Assembly: GCF_015711605.1 (NCBI RefSeq)
Contig: NZ_JABTEZ010000004.1
Coordinates: 744,001 to 808,000 of the forward strand
Direction of reading: 5' to 3'
DNA: 64,000 nt
DNA from: Planomonospora sp. ID67723
Lineage (GTDB): Bacteria > Actinomycetota > Actinomycetes > Streptosporangiales > Streptosporangiaceae
The translations under genes and the position numbers were made by a program. Shown here piece after piece: positions 19,025-26,693 of the stretch. The notes under the pieces were generated by a model. That model was not told the DNA's origin and made no database searches. It saw nothing but the letters and a program-made list of their open reading frames with translations. The stretch's first letter is position 1; each line of letters opens with the position of its first letter.

Positions 19025-19138
19025 GTGAGTGTCGCCATCCCGGCCCCGGCGGTGGAGATCTGCGACACTGGCATCGGCATCACGAGCGATGAGATCGAGC
19101 GCGTCTTCGACGACCGCTACCGCACCCCGCCGGCCAGT
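19025..19138 (+). pseudogene. Relic of histidine-kinase ATPase domain (G1 box)
   Basis: The frame from a GTG at 19025 reads PAVEICDTGIGITSDEIERV then FDDRYRTPPAS, which is the G1 box and following helix of a HATPase_c domain. It resembles VEIHDTGVGVESEDLRRVFE of the intact kinase at 51002-52255. No HisKA domain precedes it and no G2 box follows, so it cannot be a working kinase. It ends before the STAS gene at 19228. Confidence 0.55.
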
Positions 19139-19227
19139 CTTTTTCTGGCATACGGCATAAGGCCCGTCCTTCGGGGCAGGCAACCGCACACCTGCCATGA
19201 CCCCCGCAGGTAAAGGAGTGACATCCC

Positions 19228-19656
19228 ATGACGCCCCTGGCCGACCGCGATCCGGCGCTGGCCCTGTCCACCGGTCTGCACGACGACGCCATCATCGTGC
19301 GCGCCGCCGGCGAACTCGACCTGGCCACCGCCCCGCTGCTGCGCGCCGAACTCGAGCGCGTCTGGGCACTACCGGAGCTTCCCGTCCTGATCATGGACCT
19401 GAGCGAGCTGCGGTTCTGCGACTCCACCGGCTTGAGCGCGTTGATCGCCGCTCTGAAGCGCAGCCGGGCACGCGGCACCCGCCTGATGCTCGCCGGTCTC
19501 ACCGGGGCCCCGGCCCGGGTCCTGACCATCACCGGCCTGGCAAAGGCATTGGAACTGCACCCCGACATCACTGCCGCGCTACGGGCGGCCACCCGGCCAC
19601 CGGGCCGCCACGACAGCGACCCCCACGGCAGCGACCCCCACGCCTGCACACCGTAG
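19228..19656 (+). CDS. STAS-domain anti-sigma factor antagonist
   Basis: A 142-residue RsbV/SpoIIAA-like protein. The STAS fold runs to about residue 118, with GELDLATAPLLRAEL and the phosphorylation loop LRFCDSTGLSALIAAL, where the serine in DST is the one normally phosphorylated by an RsbW-type kinase. When dephosphorylated such proteins bind the anti-sigma factor and free a sigma factor. The C-terminal tail is short and repetitive (SDPHGSDPHACTP). AAAGGAG precedes the ATG. No partner kinase lies next to it; instead it sits between two kinase relics. RsbW-type genes exist at 58364 in this window. Confidence 0.85.
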   Translation: MTPLADRDPALALSTGLHDDAIIVRAAGELDLATAPLLRAELERVWALPELPVLIMDLSELRFCDSTGLSALIAALKRSRARGTRLMLAGLTGAPARVLTITGLAKALELHPDITAALRAATRPPGRHDSDPHGSDPHACTP

Positions 19657-20018
19657 AACCAGCGCCCGCTCTCCCCACCATAACCGGCGGCGGCGCCCGG
19701 CCGGCCGGGTGTGGTCGGCCAGGCGCCTGCACGCCGAGTGAGCGCGGCTTCCCCCTCCGGCAACCCCGCTCACTTCGGATGTTCTACCAGTATTGACGTA
19801 ATTACGGTAGGTGAATCTTCATCTTCTCCACGCGCAACATCATCATCAGCGGCGGCACGCATCGCCTACCGCGGCCCGCGGTGATTGCGGGTACCGGGCC
19901 CCGGGGCTGCTGGGCCGCTCATCGCCTGGAGTGGCCCGATGCGTAGCGTGGCTGGTGAGCGAGGGGACGAACCAGGACATACACAGGGCCCGGCGAGGGG
20001 CCGGGTTCGCGGGAGGAG
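19657..20018 (+). other. Gene-poor stretch with small CGTAATTACG dyad
   Basis: Downstream of the STAS gene the sequence is open in several frames but not gene-like. The only signal is the perfect 10-bp dyad CGTAATTACG at 19797-19806 in an A/T-rich patch, which could be a binding site. The frame starting at 19811 runs into the kinase relic but has a His-rich, non-family N-terminus. Confidence 0.35.
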
Positions 20019-20191
20019 ATGAGGCCGGAGGCCTGGGCATCGACCCGCGCCCGGTCGCGCTGACCGGCCTGCTGCGCGAGACCATCGACGACCACCGGGC
20101 CGCGGCCAAGCGGCTGACCGTCAGCGCCGAGCTGGCCCCGGGTCTTCACCGTGTGCCTGCCGATCGACCCATCGTCCGGCCGCTGAGGTGA
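20019..20191 (+). pseudogene. Relic of histidine-kinase HisKA/HATPase linker
   Basis: The frame reads GLGIDPRPVALTGLLRETID, DHRAAAKRLTVSAELAPGLH and RVPADR before drifting. This matches the segment between the His-box helices and the N box of hybrid-type kinases: compare VDARPVSLTRLVRQAVADHR and the following residues in the intact kinase at 26694-29114. Neither a His box nor an N box remains. In gene order this piece belongs upstream of the relic at 19025 yet lies downstream of it, so the locus has been rearranged. Confidence 0.5.
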
Positions 20192-20282
20192 CCGGCCCGC
20201 GCCTCAGCAGGCGGAGGGAACGAGACCCGTTTCATTGAACTTGGGGCACGGGGTGGGCCGTCAGCACGGCCGTCGGCCGTGC

Positions 20283-20846
20283 TCAGGGGCGCTTCGGCTC
20301 GAAGTGCAAGGCGGTGATCCCGCAGTCGAACGGCCGCGCAGCGACGAGGTGAAGTCGCTGGTAGACGCCACGGTTGGCGAAAACGGGCATTCCGGCGCCG
20401 ATCGCGGTCGGGTTGACGAACAGGTGGAGCTCGTCGAGCAGCCCTTGGGCGATCAGGCTCGATGCGAGCGTGCCGCCTCCATAGGTGATCATGTCTCCGC
20501 CCGGCTGGGCCTTGAGCCGGTTCACGGTCTCGGTCAGATCACCCCCGGCCACGACGGCGTTCTCCCAGGGAGACTCGGCGAGGGTGTCGGAGATCACGAC
20601 CTTGGGTGTTTTGTTCATCCAGTCGATGGACTCCTGGGACTCGCCTTCAGGCCCGGCCTCCCACGCCGGGATGAATCCCTCGGCGAGCTTGCGGCCCAGC
20701 ACGATGCAGTCGACCGGTTCGGTGAGCGCCTCGATGTAGGCGTTGATGTCGTCGGTCCACGGGAACGTCATCCAGTCCATCTCGCCGTTCGGGCCGGCCA
20801 TGTAGCCGTCGACGGTGGTCTGCACCTGGAGCTTGAACGTGCGCAT
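20283..20846 (-). CDS. Dihydrofolate reductase-family (RibD C-terminal-like) protein
   Basis: A 187-residue RibD-C/DHFR-like protein. Typical marks are the start KLQVQTTVDGYMAGPNGEMD, the LGRKLAEGFIPAW helix, KVVISDTL, and the nucleotide loop GGDMITYGGGTLASSLIAQG followed by LLDELHLFVNPTAIGAGMPVF. Members bind NADPH, but this stand-alone group has no settled substrate and is not the folate enzyme itself. I use the ATG at 20846, with AAGGG upstream, instead of the longer frame to 20903. It is monocistronic; a pair of CTTAAGG repeats lies upstream. Confidence 0.85.
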   Translation of the reverse strand: MRTFKLQVQTTVDGYMAGPNGEMDWMTFPWTDDINAYIEALTEPVDCIVLGRKLAEGFIPAWEAGPEGESQESIDWMNKTPKVVISDTLAESPWENAVVAGGDLTETVNRLKAQPGGDMITYGGGTLASSLIAQGLLDELHLFVNPTAIGAGMPVFANRGVYQRLHLVAARPFDCGITALHFEPKRP

Positions 20847-20917
20847 GAGGTGATTCCCTTCGGGATTGCTGTTCCCGGTCGTGTTCGCTTTCGATGTCTC
20901 CACAGTGGCGGAGGGCG

Positions 20918-20946
20918 CTTAAGGTCTCCTTCCGATGAACTTAAGG
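20918..20946. promoter_or_regulatory. Paired CTTAAGG sites upstream of the RibD-like gene
   Basis: Two CTTAAGG heptamers start at 20918 and 20940, exactly 22 bases apart, about two helical turns. They lie 72-100 bases upstream of the RibD-like start. The spacing suggests a dimeric regulator site, but no regulator is adjacent, so this is weak inference. Confidence 0.3.
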
Positions 20947-21138
20947 GTCCGCCGTCCGCCCTTGAGCCCGCCCGGCAGAATGCGCGCCGGAAGCGGAGGG
21001 CGCCGGCCACCGCCGCCGGTTTCCAGGCTCCGGCCCGCCCGTACGGCGTCGCGGCACGACGACCACTCCCCCGGCTGCGTTGGGCGTGGTCTCTGTTCCG
21101 CGCCCCGCAGGCGGAGGCGGCGCCGTACCTGCTGGGAT

Positions 21139-21618
21139 TCAGCTCACCGGTTGCGTGCGGGCGGCCCAGGCCAGGCGTGGGACCGCTTTGGCCGTGGCCA
21201 CCCGGACGGCGTTTTCGGGGGTGCGCTCGCGCACGTCCTGAGCGCCGATCGCGAGCACCGCCGGCGGGCTGCCGAGATCATCATAGGCGGTGGCGACAGC
21301 CGTGGTGATCGCCGTGCGGGCGTCGGCGAGCACGTCCTTGACCGCGACCTGCGGAGCTTCGAGCGCCACCGACAGGAATCCGAGCAGCGCGGCGAAACGC
21401 AACGGCTCCACGGCCGGAGCCGGAGCGTCCCGGCCGATGGCGGGAGCCGGGCGGTCGAGCCAGAAGACGCCGCCGTGCAGGTGGCCCGGGTAGGGGACGG
21501 CGCCGGGCCGGCGCAACAGGGTGACGGTGTCGGCGAGCAGTTGGCCGAAGACGGTCAGATCGGTCTGGGGCGGCAGGTCGGTGGTGACCAGCACGGGAAT
21601 GATCAGGGGGTGGATCAT
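21139..21618 (-). CDS. Hypothetical protein
   Basis: A 159-residue soluble protein. I do not recognise the family. The N-terminal half is beta-rich (MIHPLIIPVLVTTDLPPQTD) and the C-terminal half is Ala-rich helix. Support for translation comes from a strong GAGGAGGA ribosome site before the ATG and from normal third-position G/C bias. There is one His-Gly-Gly cluster (YPGHLHGGVFWLDRP) but no clear catalytic pattern. It follows the MFS gene on the same strand after about 100 bases and could be co-transcribed with it. Confidence 0.55.
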   Translation of the reverse strand: MIHPLIIPVLVTTDLPPQTDLTVFGQLLADTVTLLRRPGAVPYPGHLHGGVFWLDRPAPAIGRDAPAPAVEPLRFAALLGFLSVALEAPQVAVKDVLADARTAITTAVATAYDDLGSPPAVLAIGAQDVRERTPENAVRVATAKAVPRLAWAARTQPVS

Positions 21619-21720
21619 CGCGTCCTCCTCAACGTCGAGGCCCTGATGTTACTGACCGTCACCGACACAAATCAGGGATCCGCACACGGAGCAGGAAGAA
21701 GTCAGACCTCGCCGGCGCGG

Positions 21721-23148
21721 TCAGCCGCGCCGGTGCCGTGGCAGCAGCAGGCTCACCACCGCGATGGCCAGGCCGAGCCCGGCCGCCATGAGGAAGACCA
21801 GGTCGTAGCTGGCGGCGAGGGCGGCGGCCGGGGAGCTCCTGCCGGACTCCACCGCGGCTCTGGCGCCGGCGGCCGTCGCGAGCACCGCCAGGCCTACCGA
21901 CCCGCCTATCTGACTGGCGGTGTTGGCCAGGCCGCCGATGATCCCCGCGTCGCTCCCGGGAACGTCGGCGGTCGCCACGGCCATGAGGGTGGGGAAGGTC
22001 AGCCCGATGCCGACCGCGACGAGCAGTGTGGGCCCGAGCACGCTGATGACGTAGCCGCTGTCGGCGTGGGCTTGGGCGAGCCAGCCGAAACCGGCCAGGA
22101 AACAGCCGCAGCCGGCCAGCACCAGAGGGCGCACACCGGTTCGCGGCAGCAGGACGGCGGCCGATCGCGCGACCACCACGAACGTCACCGCCGCGGGTGT
22201 CTGCCCGAGCCCGGCTCGAAGCGCACTGTAGCCGAGTACGTTCTGCAGGAACAGCGACGTGAAGTACCACATCGCGACGGCGATCCCTCCGAACAGCAGC
22301 AGCATGCCGTTGCCGACGGCCACTCTCCGGATTCTGAACAGCCGCAGGGGCATCATCGGCCGGGTGGCGAAACGCGCCTCCACCACGATGAAGGCGACGA
22401 GCAGGAGCAGACCCGCCCCGGCCGGCCCGACGACCAGCACGGACGTCCAGCCGTGGTCGGCGCTCTGCATGACCCCGTAGATCAGCGCGGCCAGCCCCGC
22501 CGTCCCCGTGACCGCGCCGGTGAGGTCGAGCGACTCCCGCCGGCCGGTTCGCGTGCCGGCCAGCGACATCATGGCCACTACGATCAGCACCGCGCCGATC
22601 GGCACGTTGATCAGGAAGACCCACCGCCACGACAGGCCGGTTGTGATGGCACCGCCCGCGACCGCGCCGGCCATCCCGCCCACACCGCCGGAGGCGGACC
22701 ATGCGCCGAACGCCCGGGCACGCGCGCGCTCCTCGGTGAAGCTGGTGTTGATCACGGCCAGCGTCGCCGGGGCCAGCATGGCCGCTCCCATGCCCTGGGC
22801 GAGGCGGGCCGCCACCAGGATCTCCGGAGCGGTTGCCAGGCCGCCGACCAGACTCGATGCGGAGAACAGCAACAGCCCGGCGGCCAGCATCCGGCGGTGG
22901 CCGAACAGGTCAGCGGCCCGGCCCCCCAGCAGCATGAAGCCGGCGAAGGTCAGCAGGTAGCCGTTCACCACCCAGGGCAGGCCGGTGGGCGTAAAGCCGA
23001 GGTCCCGGTGGATCGAGGGCAGGGCGACGTTGACGATGGACGCGTCCAGGATCACCATGAACTGGCAGGCACACGCCAGGGACAGGACCAACCAGGCAGG
23101 ACCGGCATGCGACCTGACCCGCTGAGTTGCGGTACTGGTGCTTGTCAT
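21721..23148 (-). CDS. MFS drug-efflux transporter, EmrB/QacA (DHA2, 14-TM) family
   Basis: A 475-residue membrane protein that should export drugs or metabolites by proton antiport. The DHA2 hallmarks are LDASIVNVALPSIHRDLGF in helix 1, GGRAADLFGHRRML in loop 2-3 (motif A), RLAQGMGAAMLAPATL, and motif C in GGVGGMAGAVAGGAI. About 14 hydrophobic helices are visible. Start at the ATG at 23148, preceded by AAGGAGGAAG; the frame upstream is not family-like. It lies 25 bases downstream of a gutted wrbA frame and is divergent from the MarR gene, whose operator probably controls it. Confidence 0.93.
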   Translation of the reverse strand: MTSTSTATQRVRSHAGPAWLVLSLACACQFMVILDASIVNVALPSIHRDLGFTPTGLPWVVNGYLLTFAGFMLLGGRAADLFGHRRMLAAGLLLFSASSLVGGLATAPEILVAARLAQGMGAAMLAPATLAVINTSFTEERARARAFGAWSASGGVGGMAGAVAGGAITTGLSWRWVFLINVPIGAVLIVVAMMSLAGTRTGRRESLDLTGAVTGTAGLAALIYGVMQSADHGWTSVLVVGPAGAGLLLLVAFIVVEARFATRPMMPLRLFRIRRVAVGNGMLLLFGGIAVAMWYFTSLFLQNVLGYSALRAGLGQTPAAVTFVVVARSAAVLLPRTGVRPLVLAGCGCFLAGFGWLAQAHADSGYVISVLGPTLLVAVGIGLTFPTLMAVATADVPGSDAGIIGGLANTASQIGGSVGLAVLATAAGARAAVESGRSSPAAALAASYDLVFLMAAGLGLAIAVVSLLLPRHRRG

Positions 23149-23173
23149 GACTTCCTCCTTGCCGACCCGCCGC

Positions 23174-23410
23174 TCACGCGGTCCGGGAGGTTGTTCCGGC
23201 CGTGGTTGCGCGAGCGTTCCCGTCGCCCGCGGCGGCATCGGCGACGCGGCCGCCCCCCAGCAGCCGGATCGCGACCTGGGCCAGCCGCCACCGGGTCGGC
23301 GTCCCGAACGCGAACGCGTCGGCCCACGCCAGGTCCTCGAGCGAGGCCTGCGCGGGCGCGTGCACAGTGCCTGTCGCGCTGTAGTAGATGACTGCGACCT
23401 TCACGGTCAT
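23174..23410 (-). pseudogene. Internally deleted WrbA-type NAD(P)H:quinone oxidoreductase
   Basis: The 78-residue frame starts like a flavodoxin-fold WrbA (MTVKVAVIYYSATGTVHA) and then jumps to LEDLAWADAFAFGTPTRW, a segment that normally comes some 60 residues later. After PTRW the text is unrelated Ala/Arg/Gly-rich sequence. The FMN loop SATGTVH remains, but the core of the fold and C-terminal half are gone, so I call it non-functional. GAGGAG precedes its ATG. It keeps the place of first gene after the MarR operator, in front of the MFS pump, so translation of the leader may still matter. Confidence 0.7.
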
Positions 23411-23436
23411 GTCCGGCTCCTCGATCCCATGTAAGA

Positions 23437-23471
23437 TTAGTTATGCGAATAAATATTATGCGCATAACTAA
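23437..23471. promoter_or_regulatory. MarR-type operator: tandem TTATGCG-N-ATAA boxes within an 11-bp inverted repeat
   Basis: A perfect inverted repeat TTAGTTATGCG (23437-23447) and CGCATAACTAA (23461-23471) is separated by 13 A/T-rich bases. Within it are two boxes, TTATGCGAATAA at 23441 and the fully palindromic TTATGCGCATAA at 23456, 15 bases apart. The site lies between the wrbA relic/MFS gene and the MarR gene and should control both directions. Binding by the adjacent MarR protein is inferred from position. Confidence 0.7.
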
Positions 23472-23488
23472 ATTGTCAAGGAGAGCCG

Positions 23489-24463
23489 ATGGACTTCGAG
23501 CACGCCGACGCCCTCAACCAGGCCATCCGCCTGCTGAGTCTGCGCCACCGGGCCAGGGCCGCCGCACTGCTGGCCCCGCTCGGCCTGCATCCCGGCCAGG
23601 AGGTGCTCCTGCTCGAACTCGCCCGGACCGGTCCGATGATCCAGGCACAGCTCAGCGAGGCGCTCGGCTGCGAGCCGCCCAGCGTCACCCTCATGACCCG
23701 CAAGCTCGAAGCCTCCGGCCATATCCGCCGCAGGCCCGCCCCCTCCGACAAGCGCGCCAGCATCGTCGAACTCACCGATAGCGGCAGGGCACTCACCGAC
23801 CAGGTCAAGCAGCTATGGTGCGCTCTGGCCGAGGAGACCGTGGCCGGCCTGCCCGCCCGGACCGTGGCAGAACTGCCCGGCGTCCTCACGGCCCTGACCG
23901 GCAACGTGGATACCAGGCGCCCCGACCACCCCCACGGCCGCCGGCAGGGTCTGGCCGCGGAATCGCGACGGGCCGGGCACACTGCTCAGGGCATGGCGTC
24001 GGTCGGCGATTACGAACCGAGCGCGTCGGCGTGGGTCCGCGAGCACGTCGAGCAGATCGTGCGCACCGGCACGACCGACGGCGTCACGATCAATGGCCTG
24101 CCCACCGTGCTGATGACCTATCGGGGCGCCAGGACCGGCAAGGTCCGCAAGACACCGCTGATGCGCGTCGAGCACGAAGGGCTCTACGCGGCTGTCGCGT
24201 CCAAGGGCGGTGCGCCGACCAACCCGCAGTGGTACGCCAGCCTGCTCGCCGAGCCGGTCATCGAACTTCAGGACGGCGTGGTGACCCGGGCGTACCGGGC
24301 GCGCGAGGTGTCCGGGGACGAGAAGGCCCTCTGGTGGCGCCGGGCGGTGGACGCGTACCCCGACTACGCCGACTACCAGCGCAAGACCGACCGCCAGATC
24401 CCGGTCTTCGTGCTCGAACCGGTCAGTGGGGGCACACCGGCCGGTGACGGCATCGAGGGCTAG
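23489..24463 (+). CDS. MarR regulator fused to F420-dependent (DDN-type) nitroreductase domain
   Basis: A 324-residue frame with two complete modules. Residues 1-145 are a MarR winged helix: [20 protein letters not shown] is the recognition region and [20 protein letters not shown] the wing. Residues about 175-310 are a deazaflavin-dependent nitroreductase: [20 protein letters not shown] binds F420, then [20 protein letters not shown] and VFVLEP. The linker (about 146-168) is Arg/His-rich and looks like translated intergenic DNA, and [12 protein letters not shown] at 23993 looks like a native nitroreductase start. It may be one fused polypeptide or MarR with read-through plus an internal start. 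It is divergent from the pump. Confidence 0.82.
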   Translation: MDFEHADALNQAIRLLSLRHRARAAALLAPLGLHPGQEVLLLELARTGPMIQAQLSEALGCEPPSVTLMTRKLEASGHIRRRPAPSDKRASIVELTDSGRALTDQVKQLWCALAEETVAGLPARTVAELPGVLTALTGNVDTRRPDHPHGRRQGLAAESRRAGHTAQGMASVGDYEPSASAWVREHVEQIVRTGTTDGVTINGLPTVLMTYRGARTGKVRKTPLMRVEHEGLYAAVASKGGAPTNPQWYASLLAEPVIELQDGVVTRAYRAREVSGDEKALWWRRAVDAYPDYADYQRKTDRQIPVFVLEPVSGGTPAGDGIEG

Positions 24464-24658
24464 CGTTGCGGGCCGTTGATCCGCGTGCAGTAGCGGGCGG
24501 CTGATGCCCTTGGGCGCTGAAGCCGATCCGGAGCGCGTCGGTTCGGTGGTGGCCTCCGGGAGCCGCCGCTCGACCGGCCCACCCCGAGATCCATCGCGGC
24601 GCGTGGGCCGAGCGCGACTCCCCCGGCCGGTGTACCTGTCGAACGCTGACCGCATTTC

Positions 24659-24699
24659 GGGCCTGCTTCCCCTGCTCGGGGGGCAGGGGAAGCAGGCCC
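24659..24699 (+). terminator. Strong 17-bp hairpin between the MarR fusion and a small membrane gene
   Basis: A perfect stem pairs 24659-24675 (GGGCCTGCTTCCCCTGC) with 24683-24699 around a 7-base loop. No U-run follows, which is common for actinobacterial terminators. It could end the MarR-fusion transcript or sit in the leader of the small gene at 24743. Confidence 0.6.
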
Positions 24700-24742
24700 G
24701 GCCCCGGCCGGGCGACAGCCCGCCGTCGCCGAGGAGTCGATC

Positions 24743-24928
24743 ATGACGCGTCAGAAAAGGAAGAGCCTGGAGGAGCGGATCGCCGACCGCCAGGCACAAC
24801 GCCCTCCCCTGAAGGAGGACAAGCACTTCGAGCACGGTCCCGCCAAATGGCTGTTCATCGGCGTGCTGGTGTTCATCGTGCTGATCCATCTCGTCGGTCT
24901 CGTCATCGTCATGATGACGGATACCTGA
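24743..24928 (+). CDS. Small single-pass membrane protein
   Basis: A 61-residue protein with a charged N-terminal half (KRKSLEERIADRQAQRPPLK) and one membrane segment, about residues 35-57 (WLFIGVLVFIVLIHLVGLVI). The positive residues before the helix predict a cytoplasmic N-terminus. GAGGAG precedes the ATG. Short actinobacterial proteins of this layout are common and uncharacterised; function unknown. It stands alone between a hairpin and the convergent TetR gene. Confidence 0.65.
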   Translation: MTRQKRKSLEERIADRQAQRPPLKEDKHFEHGPAKWLFIGVLVFIVLIHLVGLVIVMMTDT

Positions 24929-25015
24929 CGGACCCGGCGGCGGTCCGGCACTCGTACGGAGAACGGTTCGCCGACTCGGTGCGCCGTCCTGCCGCCGCGA
25001 CGGAGGCAGGACGGA

Positions 25016-25570
25016 TCAGGTGTCGATGCCGGTGCGAATCAGCTTCCACGCCAGTTCGGCGGTCTCGTGCCGGGCGGCGGCCGGCTCCTTGGCGAGGATT
25101 CCGGCGATCATGCCCATGGCCAGCATCAGATCATCGGTGGTGACGTCCGCGCGGACGCGGCCGGCTTGCTGAGCCTCGGCGAGCAGGCCCTCCAGCAACC
25201 CCGCCACACGGTCCCTGACGCGCAGAACGCGGGCGTCGGCCGGTGACACGCTCACCATGCCGATGAACGCGGTCGAGGCGATCGTCTGCTCGGTCATCAA
25301 CGCCAGCATGTCGTCGAGGGTGGTGCCGGGCCTGGCGGCCAGCGCTTCCAGCTCCCTGACGCCGTCCTCGAACACGGCCAGCGCGAGGCTGATGCGGTCG
25401 GGGAAATGCCGGTAGAGACTGCCCTGGCCGACCCGGGCCACCCGGGTGATCGAGGTGAGCGGCGCCTCGTACCCGTCGCTGGCGAAGACTTCGCGGGCCG
25501 CCGCTATCAACGCCGCCCGGTTCTCCGCGGCTGCGCTGGGTCCTCTGTTGACTCGACGTACGACAGGCAT
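25016..25570 (-). CDS. TetR-family repressor
   Basis: A 184-residue TetR regulator. The N-terminal helix-turn-helix is RAALIAAAREVFASDGYEAP followed by LTSITRVARVGQGSLYRHFP, with the typical G-x-L-Y-x-H-F end. The C-terminal ligand domain is unassigned. The ATG at 25570 gives a family-length protein; the open frame further upstream crosses the operators and is rejected. It is divergent from a short-chain dehydrogenase, with two matching palindromes between them, so it probably represses both itself and the dehydrogenase until a small ligand binds. Confidence 0.88.
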   Translation of the reverse strand: MPVVRRVNRGPSAAAENRAALIAAAREVFASDGYEAPLTSITRVARVGQGSLYRHFPDRISLALAVFEDGVRELEALAARPGTTLDDMLALMTEQTIASTAFIGMVSVSPADARVLRVRDRVAGLLEGLLAEAQQAGRVRADVTTDDLMLAMGMIAGILAKEPAAARHETAELAWKLIRTGIDT

Positions 25571-25584
25571 AGCAGCTACGGTAG

Positions 25585-25608
25585 CAACCGGACGATATCG
25601 TCCGGTTG
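25585..25608. promoter_or_regulatory. TetR operator 1, perfect 24-bp palindrome
   Basis: A fully symmetric 24-bp palindrome with half-site CAACCGGACGAT, 15 bases upstream of the TetR start. The half-site ACCGGAC recurs in the second palindrome at 25661, so both are probably bound by the adjacent TetR protein. Confidence 0.75.
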
Positions 25609-25660
25609 TGGCGACGAGCTCTTCCCGTCCCCCGACCCCCTTCCGGGTGGAGGCTGCGCC

Positions 25661-25688
25661 GATAACCGGACGTAACTGTCCGGTTATC
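25661..25688. promoter_or_regulatory. TetR operator 2, 11-bp arms with 6-bp spacer
   Basis: GATAACCGGAC and GTCCGGTTATC flank GTAACT. It shares AACCGGAC with operator 1, 76 bases away start to start, and lies 59 bases before the SDR start, a good place to block its promoter. Confidence 0.72.
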
Positions 25689-25746
25689 GGGTTCGTCGAT
25701 GCCGCTCGCCCGTCCGGCCTCCGTTCCGATCGAGAGGGACGCACAC

Positions 25747-26505
25747 GTGACCGACTCCACCTCCGACGAGTACGTCGCACTGATCACCGGAGCGGGCTCC
25801 GGGATCGGCCGGGCGATGGCCGTCGCGTTCGCCAAGGCCGGCGCCCACGTGGTGGCGTGCGACATCGACGCCGACAGCGCCGAGCGCACCGCCGCCGACA
25901 TCGGCGGGGCCGCCATCGCCGTGGCCGCCGACATCTCCGACGAGGCCTCGGTGGCCACACTGGTCGAGACCGCGATCAGCGCGTACGGCCGCATCGACGT
26001 GCTGTGCAACAACGCCGGGATCCTGGACAGCATGGCGTTGCCCGCCGATATCCCGATCGAGCTGTGGGAGCGGGTCCTGCGCGTCAACCTGACCGGCACC
26101 TTCCTGGTCACCCACGCGGTCCTGCCGTACATGCTCACCCAGGGCCGCGGGGCGATCGTCAACACCGCTTCCGAGGCCGGCATCCGCGGCGGCGCGGCCG
26201 GCGCCGCCTACACCGCCTCCAAACACGGCGTCGTCGGCCTGACCCGCAGCGTCGCCTGGGCGTACGCCAAGGACGGCATCCGCTGCAACGCCATCCTGCC
26301 CGGCCCCACCCTGACCGGGATCGCCGAATCCGCCGGCTCCTTCGACCCGGCCGGCATCACCCGCCTCGGCCCGGTGATCGCGCTGGGGGAGCGCATGGCC
26401 GAGCCCGAGCAGATGGCCGACGTCGCCGTCTTCCTCGCCTCCGAGGCCGCCTCGTTCGTCAACGGCGCCATCGTCCCCGTGGACGGCGGCTGGTCAGCCG
26501 CCTGA
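25747..26505 (+). CDS. Short-chain dehydrogenase/reductase (SDR)
   Basis: A 252-residue classical SDR, an NAD(P)-dependent oxidoreductase. The Rossmann loop TGAGSGIGRAM is near residues 13-23, an Asp in CDIDAD suggests NAD(H) preference, NNAG is present, the catalytic Ser is in NTASEAG, and Tyr-x3-Lys is in YTASKHG. The closing block FVNGAIVPVDGGW is standard. Substrate unknown. I take the GTG at 25747, with GAGAGGGA upstream, instead of the longer frame from 25699. It is controlled in all likelihood by the divergent TetR gene through the two palindromes. Confidence 0.92.
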   Translation: MTDSTSDEYVALITGAGSGIGRAMAVAFAKAGAHVVACDIDADSAERTAADIGGAAIAVAADISDEASVATLVETAISAYGRIDVLCNNAGILDSMALPADIPIELWERVLRVNLTGTFLVTHAVLPYMLTQGRGAIVNTASEAGIRGGAAGAAYTASKHGVVGLTRSVAWAYAKDGIRCNAILPGPTLTGIAESAGSFDPAGITRLGPVIALGERMAEPEQMADVAVFLASEAASFVNGAIVPVDGGWSAA

Positions 26506-26693
26506 CACCGCCCGCAACCAGCAGACTCCCGTCTGGCCGTCGTCGGCGTGGGGAGCATCGACTTCGGGCGTATCAATCAGAACGGCGTAGACGCGACTTC
26601 GATGCATGTGCCGTACATTAATCGGCCCGCAGGCCGCAGGCCGGGGCGAACCGCTCTTCCGGAGATGACGGGACCCGCCGGTCCGGTGGCCTT

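Noticed and set aside
20935-23391. 818-codon plus-strand frame opposite the MFS gene
   Set aside because: It is a His/Gln/Gly/Arg-rich shadow of the MFS frame with no recognisable domain.
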